A DNA stretch of 64,000 nucleotides from Paroedura picta. Taxonomy: Eukaryota > Chordata > Lepidosauria > Squamata > Gekkonidae. Shown one piece after another: positions 11,061 to 20,949 of this stretch. Where the stretch lies: assembly GCF_049243985.1 (NCBI RefSeq), contig NC_135376.1, positions 30,314,001-30,378,000 of the forward strand, written 5' to 3'. The notes under the pieces are model-generated. The model made no database searches and was not told the origin of the DNA. It was given only the letters and a program-made list of their open reading frames with translations. How positions within the stretch are numbered: the stretch's first letter is position 1; each line of letters starts with the position of its first letter. A program made the translations under genes and the position numbers.

Positions 11061-13008
11061 CCCTGGTCTTTTTATTATCAATGCTACTCAGTTTATCGAT
11101 TTATTTAAATATTCTGGCTTTCCTGAGGCCTCAAGGCAGCTTAAATTAAACTCCAAACAACATTCCCCACCCCCACAAAGATACCTCATTGAAAGCCCTA
11201 GGAAACAGAACAGGTTTACAGCCCCATCTAAACAGTTCTAGAGAGAGCACTCCCTCACCTTCCGTAAGATGGAAGTGCTGATGGAAAAGGCTCTTGTAGA
11301 CTGTGGGGCCATTGCCCTAAGCAAGGTAACCTGAAGACTGCAAGCGGTACATGGAGTTTTTTAAACCATTGTAAACTATCTCAAGTATCTTTGGGAAAAA
11401 TTTAAATATTTAAATGCTGTCTGAAGTGCCCCAGTCAACTAGCCCTCCTCAGTTTTGGGGGAACCATTCTAACTTTGAGAAGCATATAATCTTTATTCCC
11501 ATTTATCTTTCCCACTCCCAGGGGTTCTGCAGGCAATCTTCATACAATTTGGGGCACAGAGCAAGCCCCATCTCCCCTCTCTTTCTCCACAATTTTACCT
11601 AAGTTCAAAATGGTGGCAACAGGCAGGCCGGGGATTTACAATACGACACTTTCCTCCGCAGGTTGAAGTGTGTATTGGAGCATGTCCACAGAGGCTAGAG
11701 GAAACCAAATAAGGGGGGAGGGGGCATAAATTCTCAGCCATCTATTCAGCCAAGGTACCTTTGCAGCTCCCCCAGAATTCAGCAATTAACTTACACCGGC
11801 ATGCAGTGTTAAGGGCAGTGCAGAGGAACAGAGTGAAACAGGACACAGGCAGAATAAAGAACCCAACAACCTCCCCTGCTAATGATCAGATTGCCATGCC
11901 AGGTACTAGGCAGAGTAGATTAAAGCTGTAGCCATGAGTAGTGACAAGCTCCTGCAGTAGTGGTCAGGAAGAGGGCACAAACTGATAGATAGTATAAGGT
12001 CTATGTTATGAGATGCAGCAGTGAATTGTGATTGCTGTTATTTTCCCAGCAAAAGGTGCTGGAATGGTATGGCTGTTGTTAAGGTGTCCCCAGCTGAATA
12101 GATTCTTCCTAGTGCATGCAACACATGCTGCATTGAACATAAGCTCTCTTCTGCCACCGAGTGGAAAGAACTCAGAGGAGGCTTGTTGGTTGATTGGGGC
12201 TCTGCTGCCTGTAAGCTTCAGGTTCACACCATTATTGCTACTTTTGCTGGACAAGTTTGTGAATTAGCACCATTGTCAAAGAACATGAGTCTATACTGGT
12301 GCCTGCTCTAGAAACCTATGAAATGAAAAATATATTTATTAATGAACCTCAAGCTAGTTCAATGGATAATGAAGGAATTAGACAACATTTTCATTGTGGT
12401 TACTATTAATTACTACCAAAAATCCAGGCTATTCTGCTATCATGCTTATGTGAATCAGTTCCTGTCAGGTAGATGCCTGTCCTTCACTAATGCCTGGTAC
12501 ACACATGCGTGTATATGCACATCGGGGTCTGGATTTGGATATACCTGAGCTGAAGTTATACGTGGAAATAGCTGTTTTGGTCATGTCAGGGACCCCTGAA
12601 ATCACTCAAAACAGACATGGCTGTCTCACAGGACCCTTTACATTTTACACTAGAGGCTTCTCCCCACCACCAGTATTGGAGGAAGCTCAACCCATCTCCT
12701 TCTCTGGAAAATGGTGGGTTATCTATCTATTTAATATTCCAGTTTTCCTGAGGTGGGATCCTAGACTCTTGGTAGGATGGTTGTCACAGTGGCCGTTTCC
12801 TCCCCCACCACCAGGGCATTGAATAGCATTATAGCAACTCAGTAGTATAGAAATATGTATGCCAGTTTCTCTGAATTCCCAGGTTTCATGGAAAGAAGCC
12901 TCTAGAATGATCTTCCACTACAGACATGTGCCTTTTTCTCCAAACTTTTGCAAGAGAAAGAGTTAAGGACTTGGTCTTTTTTTTTTTTTTAATGAAAACT
13001 GGGAATTC
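11061..13008. other. Intergenic, one possible retroposon 3' end
   Basis: 11090-11350 ('tttatttaaatattctggc...ggcctcaaggcagc') resembles the reverse-oriented 3' end of a LINE or SINE in the same style as 31562 and 43040, but I cannot name it. The rest shows no coding signature. Confidence 0.4.
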
Positions 13009-13518
13009 AGAGGGCCATTTCGCACGGCTTCAAAGTAGCAGGATGGTTGCAAATTGGAAACGCTACAAATTTGCCATAACCCACGACGTCGTACACAATC
13101 TGCAACAGTCCTGCAACCGACCCGCAAAAAGCGCTTCGTTGTAGCGCTTTCAGGGGAATCCAGAAAAGTGGATTCACCCTCCGGATAGCGATACACTCCT
13201 GCAACCAATCTGCAACAGTAGCGCCACAGACTTGTGCGTTACCATTGTTGCGGTTTCTTCAAAGTCCCTCCTCCCGAGCCTTTCCTCCTAACTTCCGGCG
13301 AACTGTCCGCCATCTTTTTTCTCCGAGCGAGCGGGGATCTACGAGGCAACGAGACAGCGACTGGCTTTCAAGCACGATCACTTTCTGAAATTCTGCCCGG
13401 ACACCACAATAGTTTTCCAAAAGCACAGTGGCACACACCGTCACGTTCCAAACATTTGCCCATAGCTTAAAACCCCGTCTACCTTAGGCCAGTACTAGCG
13501 GAGTCAACGTACGGGGAT

Positions 13519-14005
13519 CATTTTTAAAAACTTTCCTCTGAGCGTGCCAACGAACGTTCGCCGCTCGCAGTCTCCTGTTTAGATTACTGGGGTTCAATAG
13601 ATATGATTCGAGGTGATTTCATGAGGGGCGGTTTATGTGTAGTGGGTCTTTGTGTGGTTCCGGGTGCGTGGTTGTGCTTGGGTGCGGACAACCCCTTCCA
13701 TCGGCGGCTAGACCTCCGGCAAGCGGAGTCGCCGTCCGCCGTTCATTTAAAAAAAACTTTCAGCTGAGCGTGCCAACGAACGTTCACCGCTCGCAGTCTC
13801 CAGTTTAGCTTAGAGGGGTTCAATAGAAATGATTCTAGCATGAGGGGCGGTTTATGTGTAGTGGGTCTTTGTGTGGTTCCGGGTGCGTGGTTGTGCTTGG
13901 GTGCGGACAACCCCTTCCATCGGCGGCTAGACCTCCGGCAAGCGGAGTCGCCGTCCGCCGTTCATTTTAAAAAACTGTCCGCTGAGCGTGACAACGAACG
14001 TTCGC
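13519..14005 (+). repeat. Tandem repeat, ~222 bp x 2.2, in Harbinger left region
   Basis: Copies begin at 13519, 13744 and 13963 with a CATTT(T)AAAAA run followed by CTGAGCGTG(C/A)CAACGAACG. Spacing is 225 then 219 bp and the last copy is partial. Between them lies a conserved 'atgaggggcggtttatgtg' to 'gtcgccgtccgccgttc' segment. It is non-coding, upstream of gene A, with no splice or promoter role that I can show. Confidence 0.9.
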
Positions 14006-14308
14006 CAGTTACATGTCATTGATTTATGCTTTGGTTGGTGAATATTATTGGGGAACTGTCGCGTACCACTGCAATTGCTCTCGGTTTTACACCGGCATGC
14101 GTTTTTGTAATGGCGGACATCTCACTAAAATGGCTCCCGCTGCATGTTCAAACTGCTCTTCCCGCGTGTGGACGAATCAGCGCATGCGAGAAGTCAAACA
14201 AAAGGCGCTAATCTGGCCATTAGGAGCAGATCCTGTTCCCGCGCGAGGAGTTTTGAACGTGACATGTGACCTAATGTGGCCAATGCGCGTGTCCCCTACT
14301 GCCCTCTA

Positions 14309-14358
14309 CCAATCAGGAGCCGGCTAGTCCCTTTGTCTTTGTGTGCGGGAAGGTATAT
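14309..14358 (+). promoter_or_regulatory. Candidate promoter of Harbinger gene A
   Basis: A CCAAT box (14309-14313, within CTACCAATCAGG) and a TATA-like TATAT (14354-14358) lie 104 and 59 bases upstream of the chosen ATG at 14417. Spacing is reasonable for a start site near 14385. This is inferred from motif position only. Confidence 0.5.
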
Positions 14359-14416
14359 GATCCGTTGCACCCTGCACCTCGCACCACCATTTTGCTCAGC
14401 TACTAGCGAAAGCACC

Positions 14417-16846
14417 ATGGAATCCTCTTCTCAAGCCTCGTCCGTCCCTGCAACCGGCCGTGGCCCAACTTGGAGGGACGCGGAGATCAGGGACCTGATC
14501 GCGATTTTCTCGGAGGAGAAAATCCAGGACGCCTTCCAGTCCTCTCACAGGAATAGGGAGGTCTTCGAGCAAGTGGCCATAAAGATGCGTGCCCTGGGCC
14601 ACAACAGGACCGGCCTTGAATGCCGGTCGAAGACCAAAACGATGCGGGCGGAGTACATGAGAGCCGTGAACCATAACAAGGGTTCCGGCAACGAAAAGGT
14701 GACCTGCCCCTACTTCGAGGAGCAGCGCCCGCTGTATGGAGACGGGGAAGGAGCCGGCAGGCCGAAGCGCGTCGGGAGGAGCCTTAAGGTGGTTCGGAAG
14801 CCGGCTGCCCCGGTCGAGGAACCACCCGCTGAGGAGGATCCCGGCGAGGGCACCTCGTCCAGCTTTCGGCCTCCAGCCCCCGTCCAGCAACGACCAGCGG
14901 AATTGGTCACGGTGGACCTGATGGCCATCGCTCCTGGGGAGCCGGAGGAGGTTCCTGAGCAAACGCCCCTTGCCTCCGGTAAGTAATTTTCTTTTTATTT
15001 TATATTTCATTGTTTTTATATTGAGCAAATGTGTGTTCTGACGTTTGGGGATCGTTTTCTCGTGTGTTCGTTGCTACGCATAATATGATAGGATGTTTGT
15101 GGATTGCTTTGGGTGGCTTTTTAAAACGGTTGTGTTTAACCAACAACCCAAACAGTTTTGCTGCATGCCTCAGCCATAGGCCTTCTGCAGCGCTCTAGCC
15201 ACTACTTTGGGACCTTGATGTGTGGTTCAGGTTGTGTGCTTGCTCCTTTTTCACTATTGTATGCCTTGTGTTCGTTGCAACGCATGCTATGCTTGGATGT
15301 TTGTGGATTGCTTTGGGTGGCTTTTTAAAACGGTTGTGTTTAAACAACAACCCAAACAGTTTTGCTGCATGCCTCAGCCATAGGCCTTCTGCAGCGCTCT
15401 AGCCACTACTTTGGGACCTTGATGTGTGGTTCAGGTTGTGTGCTTGCTCCTTTTTCACTATTGTATGCCTTGTGTTCGTTGCAACGCATGCTATGCTTGG
15501 ATGTTTGTGGATTGCTTTGGGTGGCTTTTTAAAACGGTTGTGTTTAAACAACAACCCAAACAGTTTTGCTGCATGCCTCAGCCATAGGCCTTCTGCAGTG
15601 CTCTAGCCACTTCTTTGGGAGCTTGCTGTGTGGTTCAGGTTGTATGCTTGCTCCTTTTTCACTATTTTCTGCTCTTGTCCACAGAGACACAGATGCCTGG
15701 GACGGTGGTCCTCGAGTCCCCTGCAGCAGTAGCAGAGGACAGTGATTCTGGGGCGTCCACAAATGTTGGTAAGTATCAGTTGCAATAAGGGGGGGGGGTG
15801 TTTAACTGCTTTGTGCTTTTCTGTTTGTGCAGGGCAGCAGCACTGCCAAGAGACAGAAGATAGTCCCTCAACGTTGCTGCTTTAGGGTTTGAAGCTAGCT
15901 TTGCCACACTTTGGTCCTAAATCATGTTCTTTTTTCCCTTTTTTCAGATTTTATACCCGGGACACAGGAGGAGGAGGAGCGTGGGGTGGCTGGACCTCCT
16001 GCCCTGCGCAGGCGGATACAGATACAAGATGGTGAGCGTGCATGAACTGTTCCTTTCGAGCCATGGCTGCAGGGCAATGTCTGTGTGCAATAACTGTGTG
16101 CTTTCTTTTCATTTTTGTGCTCCCCTGGCATTGTTCTGAGTCTTGGTTTAACATGTAACCAAGAAAGGCCACCATGGGCAAACAAACAATAACCATGTGC
16201 TCCCCTGGCATTGTTCTGAGTCTTGGTTTAACAATATGTAACCAAGAAAGGCCACCATGTGCACCAGGGTGGGTTTTGACTGTCTCGTTGTTACTAACAG
16301 TTCTGTTTCTCTTTTTTTGCCAACAGAGGTCCTTTCTGAAGACGACGAGCCAGCTGGCTCACCACCCAGGGGCGCTCTCCCGGCTGAGGAGAGGCTGGCC
16401 AGGGAACGCGGCAGGCTGCGGCGCGTCTCCGTCCTGACTAGTGTGGGAGAAAGGATCCTGGAGCACTGCCAGGAGGAGTCCAGGCGTGCCGCTGCTGCAG
16501 ACCAGGCGATGCTCTCCCTCGTGGCCCAGGAGGGCAAAAAATTCCGTGCCATCCTTAGAGACTCGAACAACTCACTACGCGAAAGCGTGGAGGAAGTTCG
16601 AATGATAAGGAGGCTGATGGAGAGTGCGGTCGCGGTTATGGAGGCGGCCCCCCCTCCTCAGATTACAGTGCACGTCCCCCCCCAACCCACACCCCCCCAC
16701 CACCTCCAGCACCCACCCCACCCCCCCCACCACCTCCAGCACCCACCCCACCCACCCCCTCTCAGAATGCCGCGACCCAAACGAGAAGGACGACTGTTCT
16801 CGGGAAGAGAGTCGTTAAACCCGCGGACAAGTTCTCCCCCTCCTAG
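14417..16846 (+). CDS. Harbinger gene A: trihelix (Myb/SANT-like) DNA-binding protein, 4 exons
   Basis: Likely the Myb-like accessory protein that in Harbinger transposons binds DNA and helps bring the transposase to the nucleus and the element ends. Proposed exons are 14417-14978, 15685-15768, 15948-16031 and 16327-16846, all with GT/AG borders and phase-1 introns. The ATG at 14417 has a strong Kozak context (AGCACCATGG); an upstream in-frame ATG at 14276 precedes the TATA region and is disfavoured. Residues 17-109 form a trihelix domain: W19, F31, F50, the RT-x3-CRSK stretch 64-72, and CPYFEEQ at 97-103. A proline/acidic linker follows. Exon 4 encodes a helical Arg/Glu-rich region (EERLARERGRLRR to EEVRMIRRLMES), then a proline run. 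The frame is interrupted there: with 7 Cs at 16692-16698 it runs open past the poly(A) signal, while one more C gives a proline-alanine tract and the natural TAG at 16844. Predicted length is about 416 aa in that case. The final exons are inferred from splice sites, not transcripts. Confidence 0.8.
15091..15680 (+). repeat. 204-bp tandem repeat x ~2.9 in intron 1 of gene A
   Basis: GGATGTTTGTGGATTGCTTT recurs at 15091, 15295 and 15499, exactly 204 bp apart, and a partial fourth start runs into the exon 2 acceptor. Copies 2 and 3 are almost identical and copy 1 is slightly diverged. The pyrimidine-rich tract before the exon 2 acceptor (15681-15684) belongs to the last repeat unit ('tgcttgctcctttttcacta'). 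Confidence 0.93.
16119..16258 (+). repeat. 80-bp tandem repeat x 2 in intron 3 of gene A
   Basis: GCTCCCCTGGCATTGTTCTG starts at 16119 and again at 16199. Both copies end with AACCAAGAAAGGCCACCATG. The second copy carries a 3-base insertion (ACAATATG versus ACATG). Confidence 0.9.
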
Positions 16847-16891
16847 TTTGGGCCATTTTGTCTGTTTATCTGTGTTTGCTGTTGTCTGTTC

Positions 16892-16897
16892 AATAAA
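16892..16897 (+). terminator. Poly(A) signal of gene A
   Basis: AATAAA lies 45 bases after the proposed stop at 16846, followed by a T/G-rich stretch (GTTTATGTTTTTGACTCTG), the normal layout of a cleavage site. Confidence 0.75.
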
Positions 16898-17081
16898 GTT
16901 TATGTTTTTGACTCTGTCTCTGTGTACCCTCTCTAGTGATTGTGCCTATTCTGGCACCGTTGTGTGGGTTGGAGGTTGGAGGGTGTTTTAAAGGTTAAAG
17001 GTGTTTTAGGAGTTTGGGGTGAAAGGTGTGCGAGTGTAAGGAGTCACACTGGAGTCTTTTTCAGGAAATTTACAACAACAT

Positions 17082-17087
17082 TTTATT
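17082..17087 (-). terminator. Poly(A) signal of gene B
   Basis: AATAAA on the minus strand (TTTATT on plus), about 190 bases past the gene B stop. It faces the gene A signal across about 185 bp, so A and B converge tail to tail. Confidence 0.65.
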
Positions 17088-17278
17088 TTCAGAAACAGTT
17101 CAACAGGGGAAAAAAACAAGGGAATGTAACTTGGACCCCCCCACCACCACCCCCACCCTCCAAGAAAGCCAACTTTTTTTTAACAAATTCAAATATTTAA
17201 CAGGGATAGAAAAATGGGCAAAGTAACTGGGAACCCCCCCAACACCACCCACCCCAAAACACAAAAAGAAAACAAAAC

Positions 17279-18450
17279 TTAGGTCCCACCGCTCCCCTCC
17301 CCAGCCCCTTCCAGCTCCCTCACTCTCCTGCACAACCGTCCCATGGTCCCCCGCACTTTGCGGCGGAAGAGGTCTTCGTCCTCCTTCTTCTTAACTGTGT
17401 GGGGAGGGAGAAAAAGTACACATTAGTGCCACACATATTTTCCAATTTTTTTAGTTTACATGCATACACTTTTTGGTGGCCTTAGCCACAGTGTGAGAAG
17501 AGTTGGGCAGTGGGGAACATAACCTACGTTCTTCCGCCTCCCTCTGCTGCCTTTGCTGCTCTAACTCCCCTTTCAGGTCTGCCACTTCAGCCTCTAGGGC
17601 AGTCACCCTGGCCTCCATGGCACGCAGCCTTGCCTCCATAGTTTCTGCTATAGAAATCAAACAAAGAATTTAATAGCACTTCAAATGGAAGCATCACAGC
17701 AGGCTCCCATATTGCTCCATGGGGGAACACACACATGGGTCTCCCGCACAGACATAAAACTCTCACCTGCAGCCTGTCCTGAGGTGGAAGGTCCCTCTTC
17801 CTCCCCCTCCTCACGCTCAGGTGCTTTTGCCATCTTGGATGGTGATTGTGTGGCTGGGCAAAGAAAAAGAGAAATCCTAATTAAAAGCACACAAAACAGA
17901 GATGAAACACAGCTGGTAGACACACCACAGTTAGAGTCAAAGCGCATAACCAAAGTGGTTCTACACAGTACTGGCGGGCTAAGTCAGAGGGGGTTGACAG
18001 CATCTAAGTACTTTCTCGAATTTCATTGGGGACAGTAGGGGAAAGAGGCAGCTAGTCATGCCATGCATGTTTAAGGGCAAAACACAACGAGGGCAGCACT
18101 TACCCATATGCCTCCTCATTTCCAGGGGGGGCTTCCCAGCCTTCTCCCATATTTTCACCATCTGGTCGTGGAAGACCGTCCTCCCGCTTGGCTGCGGGAC
18201 CCCCCCCCCCCCACTGCTCCAGACTGTTGAGGAAGTCCAGCTTCACTCGCTTAAATTTTGTCCGGACCTGCTCCCAGGTCCGGACATAGCCCCTCTCCCT
18301 CAGCTTCGATGCCAACACCAGGTAAGCACCCTTGGTGTGGCAGTGGGTGCTGGCCATAAGGCGGCCAACACTTTTCGATTGGAGCACCAGCTCCAGAAGT
18401 GCCTCAGCCTCGGCGCGCTGCCAGAAGGAGCCCTTCCGTGGCTTCGGCAT
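17279..18450 (-). CDS. Harbinger gene B: second trihelix protein with coiled coil, 4 exons
   Basis: Function unknown; by analogy with gene A a DNA-binding partner of the transposase. Proposed exons (minus) are 18450-18104, 17853-17767, 17647-17528 and 17394-17279, all GT/AG. The start MPKPRKGSFWQRAEAEALLE opens a trihelix domain of about 75 residues ending in TWEQVRTKFKRVKLDFLNSL. After a glycine run (13 Gs, plus-strand Cs 18200-18212) the assembled frame reads into an acidic sequence that splices out of phase and stops. The frame expected with 12 Gs reads VPQPSGRTVFHDQMVKIWEK, then AGKPPLEMRRHMG, ends in phase 1 and joins exon 2 cleanly. I take this as a one-base homopolymer slip, real or from sequencing. 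Exon 2 is acidic (EREEGEEEGPSTSG). Exons 3-4 encode a coiled coil (METMEAR-type heptads, VTALEAEVADLKGELEQQR). Predicted length is about 222 aa. All introns are phase 1, as in gene A. Confidence 0.75.
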
Positions 18451-18506
18451 CTTCGGAATGACGGTTAGGGAACGAACGTACGTTGCTCCGATCGACCACC
18501 CCTACT

Positions 18507-18534
18507 TTTAAATGTATCAAAGCTGCCCACCAAT
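18507..18534 (-). promoter_or_regulatory. Candidate promoter of gene B
   Basis: Minus-strand TTTAAAAG (18513-18506) lies about 57 bases upstream of the ATG, with a CCAAT box in inverse orientation at 18530-18534. Motif inference only. Confidence 0.35.
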
Positions 18535-18774
18535 AAAATTATTCCTTGGAACATAAGTGGATTGATCCTCCGGTTTGACAGGGGTCGCCAATACTTCCTG
18601 GCTACCCGCCTCCCCGAACTTTCCCCGTTCAGCGCTTCCGTATTGTGTGTGTCAATTTCAGTGGGGAGTTAGCATTTAGGGCTGTCAAAGTGCTTTTGGA
18701 CCAGAGAATCCCCGTTTTTTTGCTGGCAAAGTACACAAACCGCACAAGACAAGGTTAAAGAAAGAACACAAAAC

Positions 18775-18780
18775 TTTATT
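18775..18780 (-). terminator. Poly(A) signal of the transposase gene
   Basis: AATAAA on the minus strand, 24 bases after the transposase stop at 18804. Together with the A and B signals it gives each of the three genes its own 3' end. Confidence 0.75.
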
Positions 18781-18803
18781 CAACAACAGAGTGGGAAAAA
18801 CAA

Positions 18804-20204
18804 TTAAACACGCCTCCTGTTTCTGTAGATGTGGGTGGCTATGGCGTCCCGAACCTTGCACCCCTCAGCATAGATCCTTTTTCTCCTTGCTTCAGGGATG
18901 TCTTGAGTGTCCTCAAGGACCACAGGATCAGGTTCATCCACAGGGAAGGGGATGTTATGTCCCTTGTCCTCGCATATGTTGTGCAAAATGACACACGCGA
19001 TGATCAGCGGAGTCACATTGTCTATATGCACATGGAGTCGGGACATCAGGCAACGGAACCGGGACTTCAGACGTCCAAAGGCACGCTCCACTACATTCCT
19101 TGCCCGGGAGTGACTGAGGTTGTAGTGGCTCTGCACGTCTGTCCTTGGCCGCTTGTATGGAGTCATGAGCCAGCGTCGTAATGGGTAGGCTCCGTCACCG
19201 AGCACCAACGCCGGCACACGCACGCCCTCAATGGTGGCGGTGGGGTTTCCTGGAACAAAGACCCCTTCGTCCATGGCTTTCCTGAGGTTGGATTCCCTGA
19301 AAACAAGGGCATCATGCCTCCTGCCACTCCACCCCACCTCGGCATCGATAAACCGGCCGGAGAAGTCCACAGTTCCTTGCAGGAGAACAGAACAAAAGTC
19401 CTTCCTGTTACCGTACTCCTTTATGCTTCCCCCGGGGGCACGGATAGGGATGTGGCTTCCATCGACGGCCGCAAAACAATGCGGGAATCCAAGCCTGGCA
19501 AACCCGTCCATACTCTGGAATAAGGGAAAGAAAAGAATATAAGTCATGGCATGTCAGCGTAGGGTGTATCGCGTCTTCGTTGCTGACCTGTCAAACAAGA
19601 AAAAAAATTTAAAGGGCAAAGGGGATCGAATGACACTCACCGCTCCAAGCCGGTCTCCGAGGCACACGACTTTGCTGAACAATTCCGCCTCCATGGCGAG
19701 GCAGAACTCCTTAAGGATATCGCCAACCGTAGTGACTCCGAGTCCGAATTGCTGGGCTACTGTCCGGAAGTACTGAGGGGTTGCCAAGTACCACAATGCG
19801 ACCACCACCCTTTTTTCCACTGGCACGGGGCGCCGCATGCCAGTGACTTGCCTCTCCATGCGTCCACGTAGAGCCTCCACGAGTTCAAAAAATGTCCCCC
19901 TAGACATTCTAAAGTTGGCAATCCAGTGGTCATCATCCCAGCGAGCCCACACAAAATTTTCCCACCAGTCAGAGGATCTTTCGTCCGCCCAGAACCGGGG
20001 GGGGAACCGGACCTCTGCCAGAGCTTGCCAGTGCCTCTTTGCCGCCATGGTTGCCCGTTGAGAACGTCTTGTGCTGCTGGTCATCGCTCTGGCAATACGT
20101 TCTCGGTATTCCTCTGAAGCAGCCCTCCTATGCTGCACAGTGGTGCGGATACGCTGGACCAACGCAATCATCCGAGCCAACAATTGAACAATAATCCTCT
20201 CCAT
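18804..20204 (-). CDS. Harbinger transposase (DDE_Tnp_4 / HARBI1-like), complete, 2 exons
   Basis: Catalyses cut-and-paste transposition: a DDE nuclease of the PIF/Harbinger family that excises the element and inserts it at 3-bp targets. Exons are 20204-19641 and 19514-18804 with a 126-bp GT/AG phase-0 intron, giving about 424 aa with no internal stop. The ATG at 20204 is the first true Met; the frame is open further upstream without ATG. Residues 148-167 (TVAQQFGLGVTTVGDILKEF) look like the family's helix-turn-helix. The catalytic triad is present: D206 in FAAVDGSHIPI, D295 in LVLGDGAYPL, and E331 in RNVVERAFGRLKSRF, giving DD35E spacing. The conserved HD (255-256, WSGRRHDALVF) is also intact. 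Size and motif order fit an autonomous Harbinger transposase. The domesticated HARBI1 gene is a less likely identity because the copy sits inside matched TIRs. Confidence 0.94.
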
Positions 20205-20276
20205 TTCAACGTTAACCTGTGCTGCGGGCAGTAGGCTACGCAAACAAAGAGAGGCCGACCGCGTGTCTGCCCAGGT

Positions 20277-20318
20277 GCATATAAGCAGGTAACCTGTGGG
20301 CGTGTACTGTGGGCGGGG
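20277..20318 (-). promoter_or_regulatory. Candidate promoter of the transposase gene
   Basis: On the minus strand a GC box (CCCCGCCC, 20318-20311) is followed by a TATA-like GCTTATATGC (20286-20277), 73-82 bases before the ATG. Spacing is normal for a TATA promoter; inferred from motifs. Confidence 0.5.
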
Positions 20319-20949
20319 ATTAACCTTTCAAACATATCAATGCATCAACCTCTGGTTCATAGAAAACAATAGAAAACACGTTCCAAGGGCGCCAATGATT
20401 TGACGATAACGCGTTGCTACGGGTTTCCCAAGGTTTTTTTAAAAAAAAGGGGACCCCGACAAGTCCGGCTTTAGGGTCGAGGTCAAAGGTGTGCCCGCAG
20501 TTTGATTGACGGGCACGGGAGGCCAGAAGCGCTAAAAAGGGACCTCCTTTGTAGCGAAAAGACGGAGAACCGGAAGCCTGTGGGTTACGAAAGTGACGAG
20601 AAGTGAAAGTGCTAAATTCCGCAAAAACCGCAGCTGTGCGTTACGGGCACAGCTAGTTACATTTCGCTAGTTGAAGTAGTGATTTCGCTAACAGCAACCA
20701 AATAGCAACTTTGAGCTCTGTGCGAAATGGCCCAGAGAATTTGGTATACATATTGCCCTGCTGATATATAGGGATGGGCACCAACCAAACCACAAAGCAA
20801 AATTCATCATGAATTTGTCATGTTCATGGTTCACAAACAGAAGTTCATGATGCCACCATTAAATTCAATGGGTTTTTTTTTAAGCAATTGGTGGTAGTTC
20901 ATGGTGGTTTGTAGATGGAGCAAAAAGCAGGGGTTTAAAGAAACTCTGA

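Larger units (their letters stand above)
13012..20733. mobile_element. Three-gene PIF/Harbinger DNA transposon, near-intact
   Basis: The element begins GGGCCATTTCGCAC and ends GTGCGAAATGGCCC, a perfect 14-bp inverted repeat, and is flanked by AGA on both sides (13009-13011 and 20734-20736). The three related MITEs nearby have TNA duplications, so AGA is slightly off pattern. Inside are gene A (plus), gene B (minus) and the transposase gene C (minus), arranged A> <B <C. Each has a plausible TATA or CCAAT region and a poly(A) signal. GC content and CpG density are much higher than in flanking DNA, which suggests recent arrival. Known vertebrate Harbingers encode a transposase plus one Myb-like protein; a second trihelix gene is unusual. 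Left (13012-13337) and right ends are shared with the MITEs at 20950, 24729 and 36813. An alternative is a compound of two related elements, but no internal TIR pair was seen. Confidence 0.92.

Noticed and set aside
14396-15028. Long minus-strand open frame (210 codons) opposite Harbinger gene A
   Set aside because: It is the antisense shadow of the GC-rich exon 1; no domain, no splice logic, and the plus-strand frame carries a clear trihelix domain.
13519-15680. CRISPR-like array in the tandem repeats
   Set aside because: Units are 204-225 bp head to tail without short repeats and unique spacers; this is vertebrate transposon DNA.
13012-20733. Two separate transposons side by side instead of one three-gene element
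   Set aside because: No internal TIR pair or internal target duplication was found, and the outer TIRs match each other exactly.
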